The notes: generated from the sequence alone by a model not told the origin. 64,000 nt of DNA from Bacteroidales bacterium (GCA_016290295.1 JAEETJ010000006.1:1-64000), one strand, 5' to 3'. Positions 41,732-51,356 are shown, counted from the stretch's first letter. Numbers and translations are program-made.

Positions 41732-43129
41732 ATGAAATACTACACGATAGAAAACTTGGAAATCACGGATGCAGGAGCGGAAGGGAAGGCCGTGGGCAAA
41801 CATGAAGGGCTGACGGTCTTTGTACCCTATGCTATTCCTGGTGATGTTATTGATGTTCAGGTATTTAAAAAGAAAAAAGGTTATGCAGAGGGCTATATCA
41901 AGGAACTGAAGAAGGCTTCCCCCGACCGTATAGAACCTGTTTGTCAGCATTTTGGACTGTGCGGCGGCTGCAAATGGCAACTTTTAGGTTACGAAAAACA
42001 GCTGTATTACAAGCAGAAACAGGTTTACGACAATTTCAAGCATTTAGGCAAATTCGATTTTCCTGAAATTCAACCTATTATCGGCTCCGAAAAACAATAT
42101 TTCTACCGTAACAAACTGGAATTCACCTTTTCGGACTTACGTTGGTTGGACGACAACGACAGACAACTTCAGGAAGCAGGAGAAAAGATTGTGCCAGAGG
42201 GACTTGGCTTTCATATTCCAGGCAAATTCGACAAAGTATTGGACATTCAGAAATGCTATCTGCAAGCCGACCCTGCCAATGATATCCGCCTGGCCATCAA
42301 AGCATTCGCCCTACAACACCAGATTTCGTTTTACAATGTTAGAAAGCACGAAGGTGTATTGCGTAACCTCATCATCCGCAACAGCTCCACAGGCGAACTG
42401 ATGGTGATTGTCATCATGACGGTGAAAAACGAACAGACCATGGCTCTGATGCAGTTCATCGCCGAAAGATTTCCTGAAATCACCTCGTTGCAATACTGCA
42501 TCAACACCAAATTCAACGACAGCATCACAGATTTGGAGATTATTCCATTCAAGGGCAAACCTTACATGATGGAGGAAATGGAGGGGCTGAAATTCAAGGT
42601 GGGACCCGTATCCTTTTACCAGACCAACAATCCGCAGGCATACAATCTGTACAAAACCGCCCGTGAGTTTGCCCAAATCGGTCCCGATGACATTGTGTAC
42701 GACCTTTATACCGGCAGCGGCACCATCGCCAATTTTGTGGCCCGTCAGGCCAAAATGGTGGTGGGTATCGAATATGTGGACGAAGCCATTGTGAATGCCA
42801 AGGAGAACTCGCAGTTGAACGGCATCACCAACACCCGTTTCTTTGCCGGTGACATGGCTAAGGTGTTCACCGCTGATTTCATCAAAGAGAACGGCACACC
42901 CGACATTGTCATCACTGACCCACCACGTGCCGGCATGCACGAGAAGGTAGTGGAACAATTGCTGAACATTGCCCCGAAGCGCATTGTGTATGTGAGCTGT
43001 AATCCTGCCACACAGGCCCGCGACCTCACCCTGCTCTGTCAACAATACAAGGTAACACGTATACAACCCGTGGACATGTTCCCGCACACGCAACATGTGG
43101 AGAACGTAGCGCTGTTAGAGAAGAGGTGA
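41732..43129 (+). CDS. rlmD: 23S rRNA (uracil-5-)-methyltransferase RlmD/RumA family
   Basis: The 465-residue protein has an N-terminal TRAM domain (about 1-58, GEGKAVGKHEGL-like AEGKAVGKHEG), an Fe-S cysteine cluster CQHFGLCGGCKWQ (about 71-83), the SAM-binding YDLYTGSGTIANFVA and the catalytic region TDPPRAGMH...VYVSCNPATQARDL with the nucleophilic cysteine. It methylates a uracil of 23S rRNA (U1939 or a related site). No promoter box is obvious; word repeats fill the upstream gap. Confidence 0.9.
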   Translation: MKYYTIENLEITDAGAEGKAVGKHEGLTVFVPYAIPGDVIDVQVFKKKKGYAEGYIKELKKASPDRIEPVCQHFGLCGGCKWQLLGYEKQLYYKQKQVYDNFKHLGKFDFPEIQPIIGSEKQYFYRNKLEFTFSDLRWLDDNDRQLQEAGEKIVPEGLGFHIPGKFDKVLDIQKCYLQADPANDIRLAIKAFALQHQISFYNVRKHEGVLRNLIIRNSSTGELMVIVIMTVKNEQTMALMQFIAERFPEITSLQYCINTKFNDSITDLEIIPFKGKPYMMEEMEGLKFKVGPVSFYQTNNPQAYNLYKTAREFAQIGPDDIVYDLYTGSGTIANFVARQAKMVVGIEYVDEAIVNAKENSQLNGITNTRFFAGDMAKVFTADFIKENGTPDIVITDPPRAGMHEKVVEQLLNIAPKRIVYVSCNPATQARDLTLLCQQYKVTRIQPVDMFPHTQHVENVALLEKR

Positions 43130-43144
43130 CAGGGGACAGAAAAA

Positions 43145-43216
43145 AATGTGCCAATTATCAATGTGCTAATGTGCAAATGAAATTAGAAAATTAGTTAATT
43201 AGCAAATGTGCAAATG
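43145..43216. repeat. TGTGCCAATTATCAATGTGCTAA words
   Basis: Several degenerate AATGTGCTAA/TTAGCAAATGTGC words fill the gap between rlmD and gtrA. Confidence 0.7.
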
Positions 43217-43263
43217 AATTAACGAGGCAGAGACATGACATACCCCGTCTTAAAACGCATAAA

Positions 43264-43713
43264 ATGGGAAAAATAGGTCAATTTTGCAATAACCAATATC
43301 AGCAACACCAGAATTTCATTCTGTATGGTGTAATAGGTTGTGTGACTACAGCCATCGATGTGGGGATTTTCACCCTGCTCGCCCATTTCAACATACACAA
43401 GCTGATTGCCAACACCATCAGCTATCAGGTGGCCATGGTAGCCAGTTTTTTCCTGAACAGGGAGTATAACTTCAAAATCAAGGACAAAGTATGGCAGCGT
43501 TTCCTGTCGTTCTTCATTGTCAACCTCATCGGCTACGGTTTCAGCCAGTTGTTAGTGTTCTTGTTCATCACCAAATTCGGCATGAACGACTTCATCGGCA
43601 AACTATTAGCCACCATCTTGGCAGCCATCTGCCAGTTCCTGTTTATCAAGCATTTGACATTCAAAGTAAAGAAACAGGAGGCAGAAGTGAAGTGTGAGGA
43701 TAAATGCAATTAG
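43264..43713 (+). CDS. GtrA family membrane protein
   Basis: The 149-residue protein has four TM segments and the GtrA pattern: FILYGVIGCVTTAIDVGIF (about 18-36), NTISYQVAMVASFFLNREYNF (in parts, about 51-71) and FLFIKHLTFK near the end. GtrA proteins are thought to move lipid-linked sugars across the inner membrane for modification of surface glycans. No glycosyltransferase is adjacent. Well supported as a family, substrate unknown. Confidence 0.88.
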   Translation: MGKIGQFCNNQYQQHQNFILYGVIGCVTTAIDVGIFTLLAHFNIHKLIANTISYQVAMVASFFLNREYNFKIKDKVWQRFLSFFIVNLIGYGFSQLLVFLFITKFGMNDFIGKLLATILAAICQFLFIKHLTFKVKKQEAEVKCEDKCN

Positions 43714-43797
43714 AAGTTGTTGATTAACTCTTAGTTGTAGAGTAGAAAAGGACATGTCTAAAAAAGGTATTTGAAAAACAATTTAAATATTCAGATT

Positions 43798-45453
43798 ATG
43801 AACAAGAGACAGCTTTTATCCTTGATAATATTGATTATCAGTCTTTTATCATCGTTTCAGACGCAGGCTCAGAAACAGATTAGCGCAAAATTGGAGCAAG
43901 CCACCATCTATTTCAATGGGGCAACACTTACCCATACTGCTTCCACTACACTTAAGAGCGGCACACAGGAAGTCATCATCAACGGACTGAGTCCCGACAT
44001 TGTGCTAAGCAGCCTCAAGGTGAAAGCCAACGGGGTACTTATCTCTGCCACTGAATTTTACAACGATTACATCACGCCAAAAGAAGAAAGTGCACACCTT
44101 AAAAAACTGACCGACTCGCTCAACTTATATGAACGGCAGTTGCAAGAGACAAAAGACGAACTCACCGTACATCAGCATCTGTTAAAGATGCTCACCAACG
44201 GCACCCTTAACAACATGGAGAAAAAGGAAAATCCTGTTAGTGTTGCCGACATCAACGCCAATATGGAACTATACAAATCCAAAGCAGGTAACCTGCAAAA
44301 CAGTATCAATCAAGACAATAAAAAAATAGAAAAACTGCAAAAAAACGTAAATCGTCTGAAACAACAAATCAGTCAGGATGAACTTGACAGCGATGTGGAA
44401 ACAGGTGCTGTGCGATTATCTGTCAGCATTCCCAAGGATGTCAACACTGTATTCACTGTCACATACTTCACCAACGAATCACGCTGGATACCCTGCTACG
44501 ACATTAACATTCCCTCCATGGACAAGCCTATTGTGTTGCAGGCCAAGGCACAAGTGGCACAGACTACCGGTCTCGACTGGAAGAATGTCAAGCTAACCCT
44601 TTCCACCGCACAACCCAACCGCACCGCTGTGGCTCCAGTGTTCAAGGCATGGTTCCTTTATTTTAGGACCTATAGAACATCACCAGGTAGCAGTTCAGCT
44701 CTAAGCAACACCATTACCTACGAAGAGCCTGCCAGCAACTCCGTAAGAGGGAACAGATCTGATGGTGAGGCAACTGTTATTGATGGCATTCGTGTTGGAG
44801 ACAAACAATCCATGAGTGACTATGTCAATGTCAACGAACAGGAATTCATGGTCAACTATGACATTGACATTCCTTACGACATTCCCGGCAATGGCAAGTT
44901 CCAGCTTATCGACCTCAACAATTACAACATCAAAGCTGACTTCAAATACTACAGTGCACCAAAACTTTCGGATGCCACTTACATTGTCGCCACCCTATCC
45001 GACTTCGAGAAATACAATCTTCTTCCAGGCGAAGCCAATGTGACATTCAACGACACTTACGTCGGGAAAACCAAGCTTCGCCCGAATGACACGGAGAACC
45101 AGATTACCCTGACCCTCACCACGGAGCCACGTGTAACGGTAAAACGTGAAAAGCAACGTGACTTTTGCAGCACCAAGCATGTGGGCAACAGCACTACCGA
45201 GACCCGTTCCTATCTGCTCACTGTCCGTAACAACCTGACTCGCAGTGCCAAGCTCACTCTCAAAGAGCAGTACCCTATCTCCAACGACAAAGACATCGAG
45301 GTGAAAGTGACGGAAGTAAAACCCGCAGCTACTTACGACAAAACCGAAACTGGTGTACTGACTTGGGATATGGAACTCAATGCCGGCGAAACCAGAACTT
45401 TTGTTGTCACCTACAGTGTGAAGTATCCGAAGGACAGAGTTTTGGCATGGTAA
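43798..45453 (+). CDS. DUF4139 (mucoidy inhibitor MuiA-like) secreted protein
   Basis: From ATG 43798 the protein has 551 residues with a signal peptide (LLSLIILIISLLSSFQTQAQ). An N-terminal DUF4140-like part (QATIYFNGATLTHTAS, LSPDIVLSSLKVKA) is followed by a coiled coil (about 95-205, KKLTDSLNLYERQLQETKDE) and the DUF4139 beta-rich domain (TYFTNESRWIPCYDINI, QVAQTTGLDWKNVKLTLSTA). Function is unknown; it is probably periplasmic or outer-membrane associated. The C terminus (VKYPKDRVLAW) resembles the conserved family end YPKDK. Confidence 0.88.
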   Translation: MNKRQLLSLIILIISLLSSFQTQAQKQISAKLEQATIYFNGATLTHTASTTLKSGTQEVIINGLSPDIVLSSLKVKANGVLISATEFYNDYITPKEESAHLKKLTDSLNLYERQLQETKDELTVHQHLLKMLTNGTLNNMEKKENPVSVADINANMELYKSKAGNLQNSINQDNKKIEKLQKNVNRLKQQISQDELDSDVETGAVRLSVSIPKDVNTVFTVTYFTNESRWIPCYDINIPSMDKPIVLQAKAQVAQTTGLDWKNVKLTLSTAQPNRTAVAPVFKAWFLYFRTYRTSPGSSSALSNTITYEEPASNSVRGNRSDGEATVIDGIRVGDKQSMSDYVNVNEQEFMVNYDIDIPYDIPGNGKFQLIDLNNYNIKADFKYYSAPKLSDATYIVATLSDFEKYNLLPGEANVTFNDTYVGKTKLRPNDTENQITLTLTTEPRVTVKREKQRDFCSTKHVGNSTTETRSYLLTVRNNLTRSAKLTLKEQYPISNDKDIEVKVTEVKPAATYDKTETGVLTWDMELNAGETRTFVVTYSVKYPKDRVLAW

Positions 45454-45528
45454 CGGAAGAATTGTTTCACAAACGGACATTAAGTTAGTCCTTAAATTGA
45501 CTTCACAAAACCCTGTATTTAGACACAA

Positions 45529-45560
45529 AAAAAGCACTTACAATTCTTTGTAAGTGCTTG
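45529..45560 (-). terminator. Terminator of tRNA-Lys
   Basis: AAGCACTTACA pairs with TGTAAGTGCTT; on the reverse strand a run of seven T follows. It lies 9 bp past the tRNA gene. Confidence 0.82.
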
Positions 45561-45568
45561 ATTTTCAG

Positions 45569-45641
45569 TGTCCCCTCAGGGACTCGAACCCTGGACCCAT
45601 TGATTAAGAGTCAATTGCTCTACCAGCTGAGCTAAGGAGAC
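45569..45641 (-). tRNA. tRNA-Lys (anticodon CTT)
   Basis: A 73-nt cloverleaf on the reverse strand: acceptor GTCTCCT/AGGGGAC with discriminator A, anticodon stem ATTGA/TCAAT around CTCTTAA, and T arm CAGGGTTCGAGTCCCTG. CCA is not encoded. Confidence 0.95.
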
Positions 45642-45721
45642 TGATTTGGGACTGCAAAAATACAAAAATTGTTGATAGAAAACACATATTTTCAAATTTT
45701 TCTTTTTTCAAAAAAATAATG

Positions 45722-45731
45722 TACCTTTGCA
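45722..45731 (+). promoter_or_regulatory. -7 box for the SurA-like pair
   Basis: TACCTTTGCA, 15 bp before the ATG at 45747. Confidence 0.65.
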
Positions 45732-45746
45732 GAATGAAATATTATA

Positions 45747-47513
45747 ATGGATAATAATATGAAGAAGTTTGTAATCAGCATTTTAGCTCTTTCATTATCC
45801 TGCTGTTTCAGCATGGTTCACGCTCAGGTTAACTCCGAAAAACCGCTCATGACGATTGGTGGAGAGCCCGTTTCAAAGGCAGAATTTGTCAATACTTTTG
45901 CCAAAAACAACGATTTAAATAAAACCACATCGAAGGAATTGCGTGATTATTTAGACTTATTTATCAACTTCAAACTAAAAGTAAAAGAAGGCAAAGCTCT
46001 TCAAATAGACACTTCCGCATCCTTTCAAGCAGAATTGTCCTCCTACATCAATCAGTCCGCACAGCAGTATCTGACAGATAATGATGTAACTGAACGTTTG
46101 TACAAAGAATGTGTGGAACGTGCCAAAAAACATATCCATGCTTCTCATATTTTGATCAACTGTGCTCCTGACGCCAATAAGAAAGACAGCATAGCCGCCT
46201 ACAAGAAAGCGTTGAAAATCAGAAAGATGGTTTTGAAAGGCATGGATTTCAACGAAGCTGCCGTTAAGTTTTCAGAGGATATTTCCGCCAGAGATTACAC
46301 CAATCCTCAAAATGGCAGGAAACAAGCTGGCAACAAAGGCGATATCAGCTATTTTACTGTTTTCAATTTGATTTATCCCTTTGAGTCCGGTGCCTACAAC
46401 ACCCCTGTCGGAAAAATATCCATGCCCATCAGAACACGCTTCGGCTACCATTTGATTTACGTTCAGGATGTTGTTCCCGCCATCTCCAAGATTTACGCCG
46501 CTCACATTCTGATATCAGATACCAACGCCAAACATGGCATCATGAGTGAAGAGGCTAAGGGCAAAATCGAAGAGATACAACAGAAACTCCGTCAAGGCGT
46601 TCCCTTTGCCCAGCTGGTAGTGGATTATTCCGACGACATTGCCACCAACATCAAAGAAGGACGCATGCAAGCCTTTGCCCCCAATCAGCGTGCCGGTAAC
46701 TTTGTCGCTGCCACCATTCATTTACAGAAAGGCCAAGTTTCAGAACCCGTATCTTCCGTCTATGGCTGGCATTTCATCAAACTCGACTCTATCCAATACC
46801 TGAAGATAGATGATGATTATGAGGCCATTCTGCGTACAAGACTGGGACGCGACAACCGTAGCTTCATCAGCAAAGAATCCTTTATCGCAGGCTTGAAAAG
46901 ACAATACAATTACAACGAAAGTGGCAAGGCTGCTGGCATCAAGTTCCTGTGCAACAATATCCCCATGGAATATTTCCAATCCACCGGTACCGATATCACC
47001 ACATTACCTGGTATCGACAACCTTGCACCTATGGCAACTTTTGCCAACCAGCAACTAACCACCAAAGATTTTGCCAAGTACATCTCCCGTTTCCAAGGCA
47101 TCGATTTGACCACTTCTCTGGAGAAATTCCTCAACGAAAGATTCGAGAAATTCGAGGAAGAAAAGTTGTATGCTTACGAGAAAGAAAACCTGATCAACAA
47201 ATATCCTGATTTCAAAGAACTGGTTAACGAATACCACGATGGCATGATTCTCTATGAAATCAATTCACAAAAAGTATGGACCCAAGCTATCACAGATACC
47301 ACCGGATTAAAGGAATATTACGAGAAAATCAAGAAGAACTATCCTATCGATCCCAATGCCAATCCAGTGGAATACAAGTCCTACAATCAAATCAAAGCCA
47401 CGGTCATCACCGAATACCAGAACTATTTGGATGAATTATGGCTTCAGGAATTACGCCAGAAATATCCTGTGCAAATCAACGAGGATGTGTTTGCCACCAT
47501 CCTGAAAAAATAA
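45747..47513 (+). CDS. Periplasmic peptidyl-prolyl isomerase/chaperone, two parvulin domains (SurA-like)
   Basis: The 588-residue protein has a signal peptide (KKFVISILALSLSCCFSMVHAQ), a SurA-type N-terminal helical part (LRDYLDLFINFKLKVKEGKAL) and two PpiC rotamase domains. Domain 1 is about 130-245 (IHASHILINCAP, GDISYFTVFNLIYPFE, TRFGYHLIYVQ). Domain 2 is about 250-350 (KIYAAHILISD, SSVYGWHFIKL). The long C-terminal part is unassigned. It should help fold outer-membrane proteins. A second start at 45759 (MKK) is equally possible. It is followed 3 bp later by a smaller SurA-like lipoprotein, the usual Bacteroidota pair. Confidence 0.88.
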   Translation: MDNNMKKFVISILALSLSCCFSMVHAQVNSEKPLMTIGGEPVSKAEFVNTFAKNNDLNKTTSKELRDYLDLFINFKLKVKEGKALQIDTSASFQAELSSYINQSAQQYLTDNDVTERLYKECVERAKKHIHASHILINCAPDANKKDSIAAYKKALKIRKMVLKGMDFNEAAVKFSEDISARDYTNPQNGRKQAGNKGDISYFTVFNLIYPFESGAYNTPVGKISMPIRTRFGYHLIYVQDVVPAISKIYAAHILISDTNAKHGIMSEEAKGKIEEIQQKLRQGVPFAQLVVDYSDDIATNIKEGRMQAFAPNQRAGNFVAATIHLQKGQVSEPVSSVYGWHFIKLDSIQYLKIDDDYEAILRTRLGRDNRSFISKESFIAGLKRQYNYNESGKAAGIKFLCNNIPMEYFQSTGTDITTLPGIDNLAPMATFANQQLTTKDFAKYISRFQGIDLTTSLEKFLNERFEKFEEEKLYAYEKENLINKYPDFKELVNEYHDGMILYEINSQKVWTQAITDTTGLKEYYEKIKKNYPIDPNANPVEYKSYNQIKATVITEYQNYLDELWLQELRQKYPVQINEDVFATILKK

Positions 47514-47516
47514 GCT

Positions 47517-48362
47517 ATGAGACCGCGATATTTCTTTCTGCTATGCCTTTTGTCCCTTTGTTTATGTTCCTGTAAACAAAAGGATCCAGTTGTGGCGGAA
47601 GCGTATCACGCCAAACTGTATTTGTCGCAATTGGCTGCCCAGATACCAGACTCCTACACACCGGCAGACAGCTTGCAATTGGCCCAAATACTGATTGAAG
47701 ATTGGATTAAACAACAGATTATCCTGCACGAAGCACAACAGGCGTTACCCTTAAAAAGCCAGAATTTTGAAAAAGAAATCGCTGAATACAAGAATACTCT
47801 GCTCGTCAACGCCTATTTCAAACTCCTGACTTCAGACAACAGCCAATTTGTGGTGAGTGATGAGGAGCTGGAGCAATTTCTCAAGAAATACGAAAGCCGC
47901 TACACAGTTAACCGCGAAATCATCAAAATCAACTACGTCAAGACCGCCAAAAACTCTAAACTTATCAAAGAGTTGAAGGAACTGCTTTTCGATGACGAGC
48001 GACGCATAGAGGAAAAGCAACGTATAGAAGAGCTATGCGCCGACTCCATCGAGTATTTTTTGGAAGACAACACCTGGCTGTATCTGGACGATATCCAGAA
48101 TGAATTTCCCATAGAAATCAAAAACAAGGAATCCATTTTAAGCCAGAACAAATATATTGAAACCGAAGATTCTGACTATCACTATCTTATCGTCTTTTTA
48201 GACTACAAATCCCGCCGTACTATCAATGAGACGGAGGAAGAAATCGCTGCCGCCCGCATGATGCTGACCCAGCAGAAAAAACAAGACTTTGTCAATCAAA
48301 AGATTGAGGAACTGATACAAGAATCCCTTCAGAGCGGCCAAGTGGCCATGCCTGGCAACTAA
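47517..48362 (+). CDS. SurA-like lipoprotein lacking a clear isomerase domain
   Basis: The 281-residue protein has lipobox LCLCSC (cysteine about residue 19), then a helical SurA_N-like region (LAQILIEDWIKQQIILHEAQQ, about 57-77; FEKEIAEYKNTLLVNAYFKLL) and a central region with no recognisable PpiC signature. It ends in a helix rich in Gln and Glu. It is probably a periplasmic chaperone partner of the upstream two-parvulin protein. Its end overlaps the convergent mutL gene by 4 bp. Confidence 0.75.
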   Translation: MRPRYFFLLCLLSLCLCSCKQKDPVVAEAYHAKLYLSQLAAQIPDSYTPADSLQLAQILIEDWIKQQIILHEAQQALPLKSQNFEKEIAEYKNTLLVNAYFKLLTSDNSQFVVSDEELEQFLKKYESRYTVNREIIKINYVKTAKNSKLIKELKELLFDDERRIEEKQRIEELCADSIEYFLEDNTWLYLDDIQNEFPIEIKNKESILSQNKYIETEDSDYHYLIVFLDYKSRRTINETEEEIAAARMMLTQQKKQDFVNQKIEELIQESLQSGQVAMPGN

Positions 48363-50239
48363 AACCACGACTCGATTTCCGTGTCTTCTATCTGGCGGAT
48401 GATGGATTTTCCGCTTGGACTGACATTAGACACCTGACAGTCAAATAATTGTCTCAGGAAATCAATTATCTCACAATTTTCAGTCATAGGCTTGAACGAA
48501 GAACATTTCTGTTTAGCCATACTCATCGCCAGATTCTGGTCCTTTTCGGCATGATGCAGAAACATATTGGAATGGTATGACTCTAAAAACAGCTCTATCA
48601 CATGCTGTACATCCTCGCCATCATCCCCATTGGGCGTTCCATTCACTGCAAAATGGGTACCGTCAATGGATTCCAAGTCATAGCCTAACTTCAGCAGTTG
48701 CGGTTTCAGCTCACGCGCCAAATCCGCCTTGGCTGGTGACAAAGTGATGGTTTCAGGGAACAAGGATTGCTGAACCGTTATCGGCTTTTGCTGAATCGCC
48801 GTCAAATATTTTTCGTATAAAATACGTTCACGGGCATGGGCAATATGAATCACCGAAATACCATTGCCAATATTAGCGACAATATATTTCTGATTGATTG
48901 TCAAACATTTAACATTATCAATTGGGGATTCGTCCTGTTCTTCTTGCCGAGATTCCTGCAAATCCAAAGTCGGAGTTTCCGTTTGTTCCTGTTTTACTGT
49001 TTCGGTTTCCGTTTTCAGCGACTGCAAAAAATCGCTCCAGCCGGAAGTATCGAAATTGGTATTATGAGGGACTGACGGCCTGCTGTATGAGCTGCCAGAA
49101 GACGAGTGTCCGCCGCCACTTGCGGGATGAGAGTTAAACGGATTGAAATTAGGATTGTGTGTCACGGCAGGTTCCTTCAGTTCCATATCCTTCGGCATGT
49201 TCGACAAGTCCATGCCCGGCTCATAGTCGAAATCAAGGCGTGGAGTCAGTGACATCTGTCCCAGCGACTTCTTTACCGTTGAGTTAAGGAAGCCGAAAAC
49301 CAGGCGTTCATCCTGAAGTTTCACATCCACCTTGGTCGGACTGATATTGATATCAATAGTGGAAGGATCCACTTCCAGATTGATGAAATAGGCTGGTTTG
49401 TAACCATCTGGAATCAGTTCGGAATAAGCTGTTTCCACCGCATAATTCAGCAGCGGATGCCGCACATAACGCCGGTTGATGAACATATACTGCTCACTTT
49501 TCTTCTTTTTGGCGTTTTCTGGCTTGGCGATAAAGCCCGATATATTGATAAAGTCCGTTTGTTGCTCAACCGAGAACAACTTATCCTGGAAATGGTTACC
49601 AAAGACATTGACAATGCGCTGTTTCAGGTTTGACGGCTGCAACTGAAGCACCAGTTTGCCATTATGGTACAGCGAAAATGCCAATTCCTGATGAGTAAGC
49701 ACCACCCTATTGAATTCCTCTTCAATATGGCCGAACTCCACATTGTCGGATTTTAAGAAATTGCGGCGAGCAGGCACATTGAAAAAAAGATTTTTCACTG
49801 AAATGGAAGTCCCGTCGGCTGTAGCAACCGGGGCATGTTCCTTTACTTCGGAGCCTTCTATTTGCAGCAAAGTGCCCGTGCTATCCTCTGCCATTTTAGT
49901 ACGCAATTCCACATGGGCGATAGCAGCGATAGAGGCCAATGCCTCGCCACGGAAACCCTTGGTAGTCAAATGGAAAAGATCATCAGCAGTGGTCAGTTTG
50001 GAGGTAGCATGACGCTCAAAGCACAGACGGGCATCGTTAAAGCTCATACCCTTGCCATTATCCACCACCTGGATCAGCGTGCGACCAGCATCCTTGATAA
50101 TCAGCTGGATATTGTCAGCACCAGCATCCACTGCATTTTCCAGCAATTCTTTCACTACGGAAGCAGGCCGCTGGATAACCTCACCTGCCGCAATCTGATT
50201 AGCTACCGCATCGGGCAGTAAATGAATGATATCCGTCAT
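48359..50239 (-). CDS. mutL: DNA mismatch repair protein MutL
   Basis: The 626-residue protein has a canonical GHKL ATPase domain: IAAGEVIQRPASVVKELLENAVDAG (in parts, residues 17-40, catalytic Glu34), VDNGKGM and TKGFRGEALASI; then the transducer domain (INRRYVRHPLL, about 255-265). A Ser/Gln-rich linker (about 355-440) leads to the C-terminal dimerisation domain. The endonuclease motif DQHA(x)2E(x)4E is replaced by HIAHARERILYE (about 465-476), and the C-terminal CPHGRP motif by VSPSGKS. It probably lacks nicking activity. It starts at the stop codon of a small TM-protein gene. Confidence 0.92.
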   Translation of the reverse strand: MTDIIHLLPDAVANQIAAGEVIQRPASVVKELLENAVDAGADNIQLIIKDAGRTLIQVVDNGKGMSFNDARLCFERHATSKLTTADDLFHLTTKGFRGEALASIAAIAHVELRTKMAEDSTGTLLQIEGSEVKEHAPVATADGTSISVKNLFFNVPARRNFLKSDNVEFGHIEEEFNRVVLTHQELAFSLYHNGKLVLQLQPSNLKQRIVNVFGNHFQDKLFSVEQQTDFINISGFIAKPENAKKKKSEQYMFINRRYVRHPLLNYAVETAYSELIPDGYKPAYFINLEVDPSTIDINISPTKVDVKLQDERLVFGFLNSTVKKSLGQMSLTPRLDFDYEPGMDLSNMPKDMELKEPAVTHNPNFNPFNSHPASGGGHSSSGSSYSRPSVPHNTNFDTSGWSDFLQSLKTETETVKQEQTETPTLDLQESRQEEQDESPIDNVKCLTINQKYIVANIGNGISVIHIAHARERILYEKYLTAIQQKPITVQQSLFPETITLSPAKADLARELKPQLLKLGYDLESIDGTHFAVNGTPNGDDGEDVQHVIELFLESYHSNMFLHHAEKDQNLAMSMAKQKCSSFKPMTENCEIIDFLRQLFDCQVSNVSPSGKSIIRQIEDTEIESWF

Positions 50240-50502
50240 TATTTATCCATGAATTTGATGAAGATGAATACGAGTACGAACACGATAAGCATCAGCCATA
50301 TCACCGTTTTCAGCGGGAACTTGTTGCGATCCTGCTGGCTTATGCGTTTCGACGACCAGCTGCGGTGAAGGCGCTCCGCAAATTTGTCGGGGTCAAAATC
50401 CTCACCGGAATTATCCATAGGTTTGTCTTCCTCATGCTGATAAAAGCGAGGTTTGTATCTGAATTCCCGTTTCTCGGGACGCTCGATTAAATTAAAGGCC
50501 AT
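50239..50502 (-). CDS. Small C-terminal-anchored membrane protein upstream of mutL
   Basis: An 87-residue protein with a polar, charged N-terminal part (RPEKREFRYKPRFYQHEE) and one hydrophobic segment at the C terminus (about 65-83, TVIWLMLIVFVLVFIFIKF). Its stop codon overlaps the mutL ATG (TAATG), so the two are likely translated together. No family recognised. The topology is that of a tail-anchored or type II small protein. Confidence 0.7.
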   Translation of the reverse strand: MAFNLIERPEKREFRYKPRFYQHEEDKPMDNSGEDFDPDKFAERLHRSWSSKRISQQDRNKFPLKTVIWLMLIVFVLVFIFIKFMDK

Positions 50503-50509
50503 GATAGTT

Positions 50510-50651
50510 TACAATTAACAGTTAACAATTAATAGTTATAAGATTAGGGGTTAGGTTACAGGTTTCAGCTTACAGTAGGGACGCACTGCGTGCATCCGAT
50601 AATGTTAATTTTTAAATTGAATTCTGAATTTTGAAATTTGAATTTTGAATT
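50510..50651. repeat. Mixed word array plus GTAGGGACGCACTGCGTGC palindrome
   Basis: Contains AACAGTTAACAATTAATAG words (50510-50540), GGGGTTAGGTTACAGG words (about 50545-50570), a GTAGGGACGCAC-TGC-GTGC palindrome (50575-50597), and TTGAATTTTGAATT words (50611-50651). Lies between divergent promoters. Confidence 0.75.
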
Positions 50652-50662
50652 ATTTATTAGAG

Positions 50663-50672
50663 GGCAAAGATA
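50663..50672 (-). promoter_or_regulatory. -7 box for the small TM protein-mutL operon
   Basis: Reverse strand TATCTTTGCC, with a leader of about 150 nt that crosses the word array. Confidence 0.55.
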
Positions 50673-50685
50673 CTAAAAAAAAACG

Positions 50686-50693
50686 TAAATTTG
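50686..50693 (+). promoter_or_regulatory. -7 box for the HAD gene
   Basis: TAAATTTG, 18 bp before the ATG at 50711; matches TAnnTTTG. Confidence 0.6.
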
Positions 50694-50710
50694 CCTTCTA
50701 ATTTGAACAC

Positions 50711-51325
50711 ATGATCAAGAATATTATTTTCGATTTGGGCGGAGTGATTTATGATATCCGATATGAGAATATCCCTGAGGCATTTGCACGCATGGGAGCT
50801 GGCAATTTGGTGTCGCTCTATTCCAAAGCCAAGCAAACTGACTTTATAGACCGCTATGAGGAAGGCCTGATGTCTTCCGATGATTTTTGCGAGGAAATTC
50901 GCCGTTTGTCGGAGGTTCCGCTGACCAATGAGCAGATAAAAGAGGCCTGGAACGCCATCCTGATAGATGTGCCTGTGCCAAGGGTTGACTTTTTACTGAA
51001 ACTGAAAGAACATTACAATCTGTATCTATTCAGCAACACCAACCAATTCAACTACGACTGTTTCACTGCCCATTTGAAGCAGAAATACGGATTTGACTTT
51101 TTCGAAACTATCTTCAAAGCCGCTTATTTCTCGCATATTCTTCACATCCGCAAGCCCAAGGTGGAAGGTTTCCAGAGAATCATGCAAGAGCAGCAGTTGA
51201 ATCCTGCCGAGACCCTGTTTATCGATGACTCCCCCCAGCACATTGAAGGCGCCCGCCGCTGTGGCCTGCAGGCATATCATCTAAAAGATGACGAAAAGAT
51301 AGAATCCTTAAACATTTGGAACTAA
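50711..51325 (+). CDS. HAD-superfamily phosphatase (subfamily IA, YihX-like)
   Basis: The 204-residue protein has HAD motif I as FDLGGVIYD (Asp8, with Gly in place of the usual second Asp, as seen in several YihX/epoxide-hydrolase-like members). Motif II is FSNTNQ (about 108), motif III lysine lies in HIRKPKVEGF, and motif IV is LFIDDSPQHIEGA. It is probably a small-molecule phosphatase such as for sugar phosphates. It stands alone between divergent promoters and the tig-clpPX operon. Confidence 0.85.
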   Translation: MIKNIIFDLGGVIYDIRYENIPEAFARMGAGNLVSLYSKAKQTDFIDRYEEGLMSSDDFCEEIRRLSEVPLTNEQIKEAWNAILIDVPVPRVDFLLKLKEHYNLYLFSNTNQFNYDCFTAHLKQKYGFDFFETIFKAAYFSHILHIRKPKVEGFQRIMQEQQLNPAETLFIDDSPQHIEGARRCGLQAYHLKDDEKIESLNIWN

Positions 51326-51356
51326 GGGAAAACCGTAAACACACGAAAAACTCAGC

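Noticed and set aside
42311..43096. A 261-codon reverse open frame opposite rlmD
   Set aside because: No domain, antisense to conserved methyltransferase motifs.
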